NCBI RefSeq assembly: GCF_013302895.1
Contig: NZ_VJOK01000001.1
Span: forward strand, 1,368,547 to 1,405,322
DNA: 36,776 nucleotides
Direction: 5' to 3'
Source of the DNA: Streptomyces albus subsp. chlorinus
GTDB taxonomy: Bacteria; Actinomycetota; Actinomycetes; Streptomycetales; Streptomycetaceae
Both the position numbers and the translations under genes were made by a program. Below are positions 1 to 8,500 of the stretch, piece after piece. The notes under the pieces were generated by a model. It did not search any database. It saw nothing but the letters and a program-made list of their open reading frames with translations, and was not told where the DNA came from. The stretch's first letter is position 1. Each line of letters begins with the position of its first letter.

Positions 1-138
1 GAGAAGGCGGACCTGGCCGAGACGGGCGGGGACGGCGGCACGGCTCCGCTCGCCCTCGGCGGCGCCGCCGTGGTCGCGGCCGGTGCCGGGGTGCTCTTCG
101 TGACGGCCAGGCGCCGGGCCGCCAGGAGCCGCGGCTGA
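1..138 (+). CDS. C-terminal end of a sortase-anchored surface protein (partial)
   Basis: Only the last 45 codons are present; the gene begins left of the window and ends with TGA at 136-138. The tail has the three-part cell-wall sorting signal: a DLAETG motif at the fifth to tenth visible residues, then a hydrophobic stretch rich in Ala/Gly/Val/Leu, then a basic tail (TARRRAARSRG). LAxTG is the motif known for class E sortases of high-GC Gram-positives, so the protein is probably cleaved after Thr and attached to peptidoglycan. The function of the missing ectodomain cannot be told. A perfect 12-bp hairpin follows the stop. Confidence 0.8.
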   Translation, partial: EKADLAETGGDGGTAPLALGGAAVVAAGAGVLFVTARRRAARSRG

Positions 139-170
139 TCCGCCGTCTCGCGCGGCAGTGAGCTGAGCGC

Positions 171-204
171 GCCGCCTCCCCCGGCGACCGCTGGGGGAGG
201 CGGC
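171..204 (+). terminator. Hairpin terminator after the sorting-signal gene
   Basis: The arm GCCGCCTCCCCC (171-182) pairs perfectly with GGGGGAGGCGGC (193-204) around a 10-nt loop, 32 bp after the stop codon. No T-run follows, which is common for Streptomyces terminators. Confidence 0.75.
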
Positions 205-258
205 GCTCCCCCATGCGCACGTACGCTCTGTCCCCCACAGCGACGGAGCGGAGTGCCC

Positions 259-894
259 ATGAGACAGGAAGCCATGGTGGAGGTCACCAGCGAGGAGGAA
301 CTGCGGGCCCTGGTCGGGGAGCCCGCCTCCCACACGGTGCACAAGACCCGCACCGCACTGCACCGGCTCGACCGGGAGTGGCTGGCCCACTCGCCGTTCT
401 GCCTCATCGCCACCTCGGCGGCCGACGGCAGCTGTGACGTCTCCCCCAAGGGCGACCCGCCCGGCTTCACCAAGGTGCTGGACGACCGCACACTCGCCCT
501 CCCCGACCGGCCGGGCAACAGGCGCGTCGACGGGCTGCGCAACATCCTGTCCAACCCGCACGTCGGCCTCCTGTACTTCCTGCCCGGCCGGGGCGACACC
601 CTCCGGATCAACGGCCGGGCCCGGATCGTGCGCGAGGCGCCGTTCTTCGACGAGATGGTGGTGCGCCGCAACCGCCCCCGGCTGGCGCTGGTGGTCGAGA
701 TCGAGGAGGTCTTCCACCACTGTTCCAAGGCGTTCCTGCGCGCGGGGACCTGGGACCCGGAGACGTGGCGGCCGGACGCGGTGCCGAACCGCGCCCGGCT
801 GGCCAAGGCCCTGGACCGGCCCGGCGACTCCCTGGAGTTCCTGGAGGAGTACTACGGGCCGTCCTACGCGCGGACGATCTACCCCGAGGGGTGA
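259..894 (+). CDS. Pyridoxamine 5'-phosphate oxidase-type FMN-binding protein
   Basis: About 211 aa. The sequence fits the PPOX split-barrel flavoprotein group often annotated as the MSMEG_1061 family. Recognisable parts are the FCLIATSAADGSCDVSPKGD strand with its SPKGD loop, the PDRPGNRRVDGLRNILSNP segment, the GLLYFLPGRGDTLRINGRA strand pair, and the HCSKAFLRA stretch. Such proteins bind FMN or F420 and perform small redox reactions; the substrate is not evident. The ATG at 259 is chosen because CGGAG lies about 5 nt before it; an in-frame GTG at 253 would add two residues. It stands alone, converging with the lipase gene after a 25-bp gap. The family call is confident and the reaction is not. 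Confidence 0.8.
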   Translation: MRQEAMVEVTSEEELRALVGEPASHTVHKTRTALHRLDREWLAHSPFCLIATSAADGSCDVSPKGDPPGFTKVLDDRTLALPDRPGNRRVDGLRNILSNPHVGLLYFLPGRGDTLRINGRARIVREAPFFDEMVVRRNRPRLALVVEIEEVFHHCSKAFLRAGTWDPETWRPDAVPNRARLAKALDRPGDSLEFLEEYYGPSYARTIYPEG

Positions 895-919
895 CGGAGG
901 GGCGGGCGGGCCGCCCTCG

Positions 920-1810
920 TCAGGACAGACAGGTCGTCGGGGTGGCGTGTACCGGGTCGAGCGCGTTCGCCGCCTCGTGCCACGTCACCCGGTCGGTGAG
1001 GGCGACGGCCAGGTGCTCGGAGAGGTCGAGCGGGCACAGGTCCTGGACCGTGACGTTCCTGACGCGCGGACCGTCGAGGAACTGGGTCCTGTAGGGCGTG
1101 ACGACCTCGTCGTACCTGGTGGCGATCACGGTGTACTCGACGCCGGGCACCGTGTCACCGCCCTCGTTCAGCCTCCTGAGGAAGTCGGAGCCCTCCTTCT
1201 GCTGGAGCAGGGCCGGGCCGATCTCCTCGACCACGTCACCGATCGGCGGGAACTGGTCGGCCAGCCTGGCCAGTCCGCTGAGCGTGGTGCCGTGGTTGCT
1301 GGGGGTGATGCCGACGAGGGCGTGCACCTTGGCGGCACCACCGTGGAACTTCAGATACTGCCGGGGCATCATGCCGCCCTGCGAGTGGCCGACGATGGCG
1401 ACCTCCTTGGCACCGGTGGCCTGGAGGACCTTGTCGACGTAGGAGGACAGCTGCTTGGCGGACTCCTCGATGGGGCCGAGCCCGTGGAAGAAGGGTCTGC
1501 CCGGCAGCTGCCCGTAGTCCAGGGAGAAGACGCAGTAGCCGCGCTTGACCAGGTAGGGGGCGAACCCGAGCCAGTTGTCCACGGAGTTGCCGAACGTCCC
1601 GTGGACCAGGACGACGGGCCGCGGGTGCGCGGCGGACGGCTCGCAGGAGTAGTCGTTCCAGCCGCTGTCGACGGCTGCCGCCCGGGCGGGCGGGGAGGCG
1701 GCGCCCGCCGCGGTGGCGGGCAGGGCGACCACGGCGACCGCGAGGGTCACGACGGTGGCCGCCGCGGTGCGAAGACGTCTCAGGGACGGCGCTGACAGCT
1801 TCAGCTTCAT
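920..1810 (-). CDS. Secreted alpha/beta-hydrolase lipase/esterase
   Basis: 296 aa with a signal peptide: basic MKLKLSAPSLRRLR, a hydrophobic core, and probable cleavage after an Ala-rich stretch near residues 38-45. The fold shows the oxyanion strand VVLVHGTFGN (67-75), the nucleophile elbow GHSQGG with Ser143, an Asp in TRYDEV (234) and a His in LSEHLA (266). This completes a catalytic triad typical of the class 2 lipase-like alpha/beta hydrolases common in Streptomyces. Four cysteines (56, 93, 259, 294) suggest two disulfides in the exported enzyme. It probably hydrolyses fatty-acid esters outside the cell. ATG 1810 is preferred over upstream in-frame starts because GAGGAG precedes it by 6 nt and the signal peptide begins there. 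Substrate range is unknown. Confidence 0.85.
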   Translation of the reverse strand: MKLKLSAPSLRRLRTAAATVVTLAVAVVALPATAAGAASPPARAAAVDSGWNDYSCEPSAAHPRPVVLVHGTFGNSVDNWLGFAPYLVKRGYCVFSLDYGQLPGRPFFHGLGPIEESAKQLSSYVDKVLQATGAKEVAIVGHSQGGMMPRQYLKFHGGAAKVHALVGITPSNHGTTLSGLARLADQFPPIGDVVEEIGPALLQQKEGSDFLRRLNEGGDTVPGVEYTVIATRYDEVVTPYRTQFLDGPRVRNVTVQDLCPLDLSEHLAVALTDRVTWHEAANALDPVHATPTTCLS

Positions 1811-1870
1811 GTCCGGCTCCTCGGACGGTGAGGGATGGGGGGTGGGAGCGGAGCTGTGAATCGCCGTCAA

Positions 1871-1886
1871 CTTACGCGTGAGTAAG
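1871..1886. promoter_or_regulatory. Operator-like inverted repeat upstream of the lipase gene
   Basis: CTTAC-GCGTGA-GTAAG is a perfect 5-bp inverted repeat about 60 bp upstream of the lipase start, in the 381-bp divergent region shared with copA. TTAC...GTAA palindromes are typical of TetR-family operators. No regulator gene adjoins, so this is a pattern-based guess. Confidence 0.3.
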
Positions 1887-2024
1887 AACGATGGCCAGTG
1901 TCCGGACTGAACAAAATTCAGCACCGGCGCTCCCCCGGTTCCGCACGCCCCTCACTTGCCACGACCGCCTCGCCCTCCCTCGCACCTGGAGAGACCCACA
2001 CCGCCGACCGAACGCGCAGGTCGC

Positions 2025-2041
2025 TATACCCCTCCCCCGTA
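2025..2041 (+). promoter_or_regulatory. Copy A of inverted copper-type element upstream of copA
   Basis: TATACCCCTCCCCCGTA occurs here; copy B at 2075-2091 is its reverse complement with one mismatch. The TATACCCC half resembles half-sites of CsoR-type copper operators (ACCCC...GGGGT). That assignment rests on general knowledge of copA control, not on a search. Confidence 0.5.
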
Positions 2042-2063
2042 CACATTCCTCCACGGGAACGCC

Positions 2064-2093
2064 TTGCGTCCAGATACGGGGCAGGGGTATACA
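2064..2093 (+). promoter_or_regulatory. Candidate copA promoter overlapping copy B of the inverted element
   Basis: TTGCGT (2064-2069) and TATACA (2088-2093) are separated by 18 bp and could be -35 and -10 boxes. Copy B of the 17-bp element, reading TACGGGGCAGGGGTATA at 2075-2091, covers the spacer and most of the -10. A protein bound there would block RNA polymerase, as expected for copper derepression. An in-frame ATG at 2093 exists but lies inside this element and has no ribosome site. Confidence 0.45.
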
Positions 2094-2191
2094 TGACCAC
2101 GGCACCGCACCCAGGGTCCGCCCCGGGTGCCCGAAACGACCGGGACGGCCGGCCGGGACGAGCCGACAGACCGGGCCGCCGAGGAGAAGCG

Positions 2192-4519
2192 ATGACCACC
2201 ACCCGTGAAAGCACCCGGAGCGCCGCCCCCACGGCGCCCACCACCGAGGTCGAGCTGACGATCGGTGGGATGACGTGCGCTTCGTGCGCTGCCCGTGTGG
2301 AGAGGAAGTTGAACCGGTTGGAGGGGGTGAGGGCGAGTGTCAATTACGCGACGGAGAAGGCGAAGGTGAGTTTCGGGGGCGGTGTGGTGGTGGACGATCT
2401 GATCGCGGCGGTCGAGGCGACCGGGTATACGGCGGCCCCACCGGCACCCGCCCGCACTCAGGCGGGCAGCGCGAGCGGCCCCGGTGGAAACGACGGCCAG
2501 GCAGGGAACGCCGAGAAGGACGCGGAGAGGGACGCTGGGCTGGCGACGCTGCGGCAGCGGCTGGTCGGTTCCGCGGTCTTGTCCGTGCCGGTGATCGTGT
2601 TGGCGATGGTGCCGGCTGTGCAGTTCACCTACTGGCAGTGGCTGTCTCTCGTGTTGGCGGGGCCTGTGGTGGTGTGGGGGGCGTGGCCGTTCCACCGTGC
2701 GGCGTGGAAGAACGCGCGGCATGGTGCCGCGACGATGGACACCCTGGTCTCGGTGGGCACGCTGGCGGCGATGCTGTGGTCGGTGTGGGCGCTGTTCTTC
2801 GGGACGGCGGGCGAGCCGGGGATGACGCACACGTTCACGCTGTCCATCACGCGCGGGGATGGCGCGGGGAACATCTATCTGGAGGCGGCCGCGGGGGTGA
2901 CGGTGTTCCTCCTGGCCGGGCGGTACTTCGAGGCCCGTTCCAAGCGGAAGGCCGGCGCGGCGCTGAGGGCCCTGCTGGAGCTGGGCGCCAAGGACGTCAC
3001 CGTGCTGCGCGACGGACGCGAGGTCCTCCTCCCCACCGGGGAGCTGGCGGTGGGGGACCGGTTCGTGGTGCGGCCGGGGGAGAAGATCGCCACGGACGGC
3101 ACCGTGGTCGAGGGCAGTTCGGCGGTGGATGTCTCGATGCTGACCGGGGAGTCCGTCCCGGTCGAGGTCGCCGCCGGCGACAGTGTGACCGGGGCCACCT
3201 TGAACGCGGGCGGGCGGCTGGTGGTGGAGGCCACCCGGGTGGGTGCCGACACCCAGCTGGCGCGGATGGCCAGGCTGGTCGAGGACGCGCAGAACGGGAA
3301 GGCCGCCGCCCAGCGGCTGGCCGACCGGGTCTCCGGGGTCTTCGTGCCCGTCGTGATCACCCTCGCGCTGGCCACACTCGCCTTCTGGCTCGGCAACGGC
3401 GCCGGCCTGACCGCCGCGTTCACCGCCGCGGTCGCCGTGCTGATCATCGCCTGCCCCTGCGCGCTCGGCCTGGCCACCCCCACCGCGCTGATGGCCGGCA
3501 CCGGACGCGGCGCCCAGCTCGGCATCCTCATCAAAGGCCCCCAGGTCCTGGAGACCACCCGCACCATCGACACCCTCGTCCTCGACAAGACCGGCACCGT
3601 CACCACCGGCACCATGACCCTCCTGGACATCCACCCCGCACCCGGCGAAAGCAAGGAGGAGGTCCTGCGGCTGGCCGGCGCGCTGGAGAACGCCTCCGAA
3701 CACCCCCTCGCCCAGGCCGTCGCCCACGCCGCCACCGACAAGCACGGCCCCCTGCCCGCCCCCCAGGACTTCGCGAACCTTCCCGGACTCGGCGTCCAGG
3801 GCCTCGTCGAGGGCCACGCGGTTCTGGCCGGACGCGAAGAACTCCTGGCCCAGTGGGCCATCCCCCTCCCCACCGACCTGGCCGGGGCCAAACACGCGGC
3901 CCAGGAGGCGGGGCGCACCGCGATCCTGGTCGCCTGGGACGGAAAGGCCCGGGCCGTGCTGGAGATCGCCGACGCGGTCAAACCCACCAGCGCCGAAGCC
4001 GTCCGGCAGCTGCGCGGCCTGGGACTGCGGCCGGTGCTGCTGACCGGTGACAACCGCACCGTGGCCGCCTCGGTGGCCGCCCAGGTCGGCATCGACCCCG
4101 CGGACGTGATCGCCGAGGTCATGCCCGAGGACAAGGTCGAGGCCGTCAAACAGCTCCAGAGCGAGGGGCGTTCGGTCGCGATGGTCGGGGACGGGGTCAA
4201 CGACGCCGCCGCACTCGCCCAGGCCGACCTCGGCCTGGCCATGGGCACCGGCACCGACGCCGCCATCGAAGCCGGCGACCTCACCCTGGTGCGCGGCGAC
4301 CTGCGAGCGGCAGCCGACGCCATCCGCCTGGCCCGCCGCACCCTGGGCACCATCAAAACCAACCTCTTCTGGGCCTTCGCCTACAACACCGCCGCCCTCC
4401 CCCTCGCCGCCGCCGGTCTCCTCAACCCCATGATCGCCGGAGCCGCCATGGCCTTCTCCTCCGCCTTCGTCGTCGGCAACAGCCTCCGCCTCCGTCACTT
4501 CCACCCCACAACCAACTGA
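2192..4519 (+). CDS. copA: Copper-translocating P1B-type ATPase (CopA-like)
   Basis: 775 aa, a P1B ATPase exporting Cu(I) across the membrane. Features in order: one N-terminal heavy-metal domain with GMTCASC (26-32); transmembrane helices from about 125; the actuator motif MLTGES (316-321); the membrane metal site [12 protein letters not shown] (421-432); the phosphorylation site DKTGT with Asp465; the nucleotide-domain HP in SEHPLA (504-505); TGD (618-620); GDGVND (666-671). Tyr-Asn in FAYNTAALP and [12 protein letters not shown] in the last helices match the Cu(I) subgroup. ATG 2192 is chosen because GAGGAG sits 5 nt upstream and the metal domain follows. No copZ chaperone or csoR repressor gene is nearby. 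Codon choice changes along the gene: the first third uses TTG, AGG, AGT, GAT and AAT, while the rest is strongly C-ending. Confidence 0.93.
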   Translation: MTTTRESTRSAAPTAPTTEVELTIGGMTCASCAARVERKLNRLEGVRASVNYATEKAKVSFGGGVVVDDLIAAVEATGYTAAPPAPARTQAGSASGPGGNDGQAGNAEKDAERDAGLATLRQRLVGSAVLSVPVIVLAMVPAVQFTYWQWLSLVLAGPVVVWGAWPFHRAAWKNARHGAATMDTLVSVGTLAAMLWSVWALFFGTAGEPGMTHTFTLSITRGDGAGNIYLEAAAGVTVFLLAGRYFEARSKRKAGAALRALLELGAKDVTVLRDGREVLLPTGELAVGDRFVVRPGEKIATDGTVVEGSSAVDVSMLTGESVPVEVAAGDSVTGATLNAGGRLVVEATRVGADTQLARMARLVEDAQNGKAAAQRLADRVSGVFVPVVITLALATLAFWLGNGAGLTAAFTAAVAVLIIACPCALGLATPTALMAGTGRGAQLGILIKGPQVLETTRTIDTLVLDKTGTVTTGTMTLLDIHPAPGESKEEVLRLAGALENASEHPLAQAVAHAATDKHGPLPAPQDFANLPGLGVQGLVEGHAVLAGREELLAQWAIPLPTDLAGAKHAAQEAGRTAILVAWDGKARAVLEIADAVKPTSAEAVRQLRGLGLRPVLLTGDNRTVAASVAAQVGIDPADVIAEVMPEDKVEAVKQLQSEGRSVAMVGDGVNDAAALAQADLGLAMGTGTDAAIEAGDLTLVRGDLRAAADAIRLARRTLGTIKTNLFWAFAYNTAALPLAAAGLLNPMIAGAAMAFSSAFVVGNSLRLRHFHPTTN

Positions 4520-4535
4520 AGAGGCCGGCTGCCGC

Positions 4536-5588
4536 CTAGGCCGCGCGGGGCGGTTCCGCGTCCGGGGGTGGTTCCGCACCTCGGGGCGGTTCCGTGCCTG
4601 CCGGGCGTACGGCGTAGGCGCCGAAGCGGCGGCGGGCCCGGTCGGCCGCCGCCTCGGCACGGCGGGCCTTCTCGTCGCGTACGTCGAACGACAGCTGCCG
4701 CGCGGCCGACTCCGCGGCGGTCAGTTCCTCGGCCCGCAACGCGACCCCGCGCACGCGGGCGCGCTGCAGGCCGAGCGCGTCGTGCAGGGCGTAGGCGGCC
4801 GTCGCCAGCGCGGGGGTGTGGGCGGTGGGTTCGGGCAGGGTGCGGGTGCGGGTGGTGGCGGAGCGGTCGGCGTAGCGGACGGTGAGGGTGAGCGACCGCG
4901 CCACCTGCTCCTCGGCACGCAGCCTGAACCCCAGTTCGTCGGCGAGGGTGAGCAGTGCGCCGCGGCGGCGTGCCGCGTCCAGTTCGTCCCGCTCGAAGCG
5001 GTGTTCCGCGCTCGCCGAGCGCGGGGGCGCGGTGGGGGTGACGGGCGTGGGGTCGATGCCCCGCGCCCGTTCGTGCAGGCGCCGGCCCTGGGCGGCGCCG
5101 AGGATGCGCTGGAGGGTGGCGAGCGGGGCGGCGGCGAGGCGGCCGACGCTGTCGAGCCCGTACGCGCACAGGGTGCGGGCCGTCGCGGGGCCGACTCCGT
5201 GCAGGGCGGCGACCGGGCGGCGGCCGAGGAAGTCGGCGGCCTCTTCCGGGCGTACCTCCCGGACCTGGCCGGGCTCCCCCGCCTGGGCGGCCATCCGGGC
5301 GAGCAGCGGGCTGGCGGCGACGCCGACGGTGCAGTCGGTCCCGTGCAGGGCGAGCGCCCGCAGCCGTACGAGCTGCGCCAGTTCGGCCGCGCTCCGGCCG
5401 AAGTAGCGCAGGGCGCCCCGTACGTCGGCGAGCGCGGCGTCGGGCGGCAGGGCCTGGACGAGCGGGGTGATGTCGGTGAGCAGCGCGAGGAGCGCCTCGT
5501 AGTGCTCGGGTGCGGTGTGCGGGACGGCGTCGAAGTGGACGTAGAGCACATGCGTCCCGCGCCGCGGGTTCCCGGTGCCGTCGGTCAT
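4536..5588 (-). CDS. Degenerate Y-family DNA polymerase homologue (ImuB-like), partner of DnaE2
   Basis: 350 aa. The N-terminus VLYVHFDA (14-21) aligns with the DinB palm strand HVDMDA, but the first catalytic Asp is replaced by His18. The second motif (DinB LDEAYLDV) reads PDAALADV near 49-56, so one Asp may remain but the Glu is Ala. Only about 30 residues separate the two motifs, against roughly 95 in DinB, so the fingers domain appears absent. A helix-hairpin-helix (PVAALHGVGPATARTL, 125-140) and a little-finger-like C-terminal half (about 190-320) are present. It is therefore probably not a polymerase but an adaptor, like ImuB, which links DnaE2 to the beta clamp. Its ATG overlaps the dnaE2 stop (ATGA), implying coupled translation. 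The tail is low-complexity Pro/Glu/Ala. No imuA is adjacent. The gene ends 16 bp from copA, convergent. Confidence 0.75.
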   Translation of the reverse strand: MTDGTGNPRRGTHVLYVHFDAVPHTAPEHYEALLALLTDITPLVQALPPDAALADVRGALRYFGRSAAELAQLVRLRALALHGTDCTVGVAASPLLARMAAQAGEPGQVREVRPEEAADFLGRRPVAALHGVGPATARTLCAYGLDSVGRLAAAPLATLQRILGAAQGRRLHERARGIDPTPVTPTAPPRSASAEHRFERDELDAARRRGALLTLADELGFRLRAEEQVARSLTLTVRYADRSATTRTRTLPEPTAHTPALATAAYALHDALGLQRARVRGVALRAEELTAAESAARQLSFDVRDEKARRAEAAADRARRRFGAYAVRPAGTEPPRGAEPPPDAEPPRAA

Positions 5589-8500
5589 CCCGCGCTCCCC
5601 GGGCTGGAGTGCCACATCTTGCGCAGTGCCTTGGGCGAGCCGGCCGTCTCCCCGGCGGGGCGCAGATCGGCCCAGGGGTGCATCCGGTAGCCGGGGGCCA
5701 CCTCGATGGTGCGGCCGGGCTCCGGGGGGCCGCCGGGCCCCGCCGGGCCGGCGGGCTCTTCGGGTCCGCCGGTGTCCGTCGTCGGCTCCTCCCCCGGCCT
5801 TCGGCCTGGAGACGCTCCCAGCCGGGCCGCGACCGCCTCCAGGCCGCCGGTGCGGCGCAGCTCGACCAGTTCGGCCAGGTCCCAGGCGGCGGAGCCGACG
5901 ACGCTGAGGCTGCGGGGGCCGCGCCGCTGGACGGTGCCGCGCACCAGCAGCAGCCAGGAGTGGAAGACGGTGTGGGCGCAGGCGGCGTGGGAGTCCTCGA
6001 AGAAGGCGAGGTCGGACAGGCCGGTGCCGTCGTCGAGGGTGGTGAAGATGACGCGTTTGCCGGAGGCGAGCGGCGGGGTCTGGGTGGCGGCCTTGGCGCC
6101 CGCGATCAGCACGGTTTCCCCGTGGCGGGCCGAGCGCAGGGTGCGGGCCGAGTGGGCGCCCAGTTCGCGGAGGAAGGCGACGTGGTCGGCCATCAGGTGG
6201 CGGGAGGTGTCCATGCCGAGGACCTCCAGCTCGGCGCCGAGGCGCTCGCCGCTGTCCAGGTCGGGCAGGTGGACGGGGTCGGCCTCCCGGACGGCCCGTC
6301 CGGCCCGTCCGGATCCGGGGGTGTGCGGGCCGGGGGTGTCCGCCTCCGGGGCCTCCCCCAGCGCGAGCTGCCCCTCGCGCGCCCCGGCCGCGCGTTGGGC
6401 GCGGTGCAGTTCGGCGATGTGCAGCAGCAGGTCCCGGCGGTTGCCGCCGGGCGCGAAGGCGTCCAGGGCGCCGACCTGGGCGAGGCGTTCGGCGACCGGG
6501 CGGGAGGGGCGGGCGCGGCGCCAGAAGTCGCCGAGCGAGTCGTAGGGCTGCCCGGCCTCGATGCGGGCGGCGTCGGCTTCGCTGATGCCCTGCACCTCGG
6601 CGAGGGCGAGGCGCAGCCCCCACACGCCGGATTCAGACTCCAGTTCGATTCGATAGGAGACGGACGACCGGTTCACGTCCAGCGGCAGCACCGGCACCCC
6701 GCGCCGCCGGGCGTCGGCCAGCAGCAGCCGCTTGGGGTACATACCCGGGTCGTGCTCCAGGATGCCCGCGTAGAAGGCGGCGGGACGGTGGGCCTTGAGC
6801 CACGCCGACTGGTAGGTCGGTACGGCGAACGCCACCGCGTGCGCCTTGCAGAAGCCGTACGAGCCGAACGACTCCACGATCGTCCAGGCGTGCGCGATCG
6901 CCTCGGCCCGGAAACCCTGCCGGGCGGCGGCGCGTTCGAACCAGAGTTTGGCCGCGGGCCGCTGCTCGTCGTCCTTGAGCACCCGCCGCACCTCGTCGGC
7001 ACGGCCGCGGTCGCAGCCCGTCATCCGGGAGAGGATCCGGATGACCTGCTCGTGGAAGATGGCCACCCCGTACGTCTCGGCCAGCGGTTCGGCCACGTCC
7101 CGGTGCGGGTGGTGGATGCGGCGGCGCCCGTGCCGGGCCTCGATGAAGGGGTGGACCATATCGGCGCCGACGGGTCCCGGCCGGAAGAGGGAGATGTCCA
7201 CCACCAGGTCGTGGAAGGTCTCCGGCTGGAGCCGTCCGATCAGGTCGCGCTGGCCCGGGGACTCGATCTGGAAGCAGCCCAGCGTCTCCGAGGCGCGGAT
7301 CAGCTCGTAGGTGGCCGGATCGCCCTCGGGGAGCGCGTCCAGGTCGATCCGCTCCCCCGTCGCCCGCTCGACCTCGGCGACCGCGTGCGCCATCGCCGAC
7401 TGGAGCCGCACCCCCAGCACGTCCAGCTTGAGCAGCCCCAGGTCCTCCACGTCGTCCTTGTCGAACTGCGCCATCGCGAAGCCCTCCCCGCTGGTGGGCA
7501 CGACGGGCGTACGGGCCCGCAGCGACGAGTCCGACAGCAGCACCCCGCACGGGTGCATGGCCACCCCGCGCGGCAGCCCGTCCAGCGCCTCGACCAGGTC
7601 CCAGAAGTGGTCGCCGTACCCCTCGCGCGCCACCTGCCGCAGCTCCGGCAGCTCGGCCAGGGCCGCGCGCGCGTCCCGCGCCCTGATGTGGGGGAACGCC
7701 TTGGCGAGCCGGTCCACCTCGGCCGGGTCCATGGCCAGCGCGGCGCCCACGTCCCGGATGGCGTGCCGCACCCGGTAGGTCTCGGGCATGGCGACGGTGG
7801 CCACCCGCTCCTCGCCGAAGCGTTCGAAGATGGCGCGGTAGACCTCCAGCCGCCGGGCCGACTCCACGTCGATGTCGATGTCGGGCAGCTCGGCCCGGCG
7901 CGGGGAGAGGAACCGCTCCATCAGCAGGCCGTGCTCGACGGGGTCGGCGTGGGCGATGCCCAGCAGGTGATTGACGAAGGAGCCCGCGCCCGAACCCCGC
8001 GCGGCCACCCGGATGCCCAGCTCGCGCACGTCCTCGACGATCCGCGCGACGGTCAGGAAGTACGAGGAGTAGCCCAGGGACTCGATGATGGCCAGCTCCT
8101 CGTCCAGCCGCCGCCAGCGCCGCTCGTCCCGGTCGTAGCGGCGGGTGACCATGGCGGCGGCGCAGCGGGAGCGCAGGGCGCGGGCGGCGGTGCGGCCGCC
8201 GGTGCCGGCCAGGTGGGGCTCGGGGAAGTGGACCCGTCCGATGCCCAGGTCCTCCTCGGGGTCCACCCGGCAGGCGAGGGCCGTCTCCTCGGTCAGTTCG
8301 AGGAGGCGGCGCGCGGTGCCGGGCCCGTATCCGGCGGCCTCGGCGATCCGCCCGGCCGCCTCGGCCATCTCCCCGGGCCCCTTCAGCCAGCGCTCGCCGC
8401 CATCGAGGCCCCTGCGCGGGTCGACGGGGACGAGACGGCGGGCCGCGTCCAGTACGTCGGCGACGTTCACCTCCGTGGCCGGGGCCGGATCGGCGTAGCG

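Noticed and set aside
904..916. GGGCGG/CCGCCC inverted repeat between PPOX and lipase genes
   Set aside because: The loop would be a single base, so it cannot form a normal terminator hairpin.
1898..2191. In-frame N-terminal extension of copA
   Set aside because: It would translate through the promoter and operator elements; a strong ribosome site marks ATG 2192 and the metal-binding domain follows directly.
2024..4660. Very long open frame antisense to copA (and similar ones at 5510-9220, 14242-15372 and 17582-19594)
   Set aside because: These are shadows caused by the high GC of the real genes: no ribosome sites, Gly/Arg/Pro-rich nonsense sequence, and codon bias belonging to the opposite strand.
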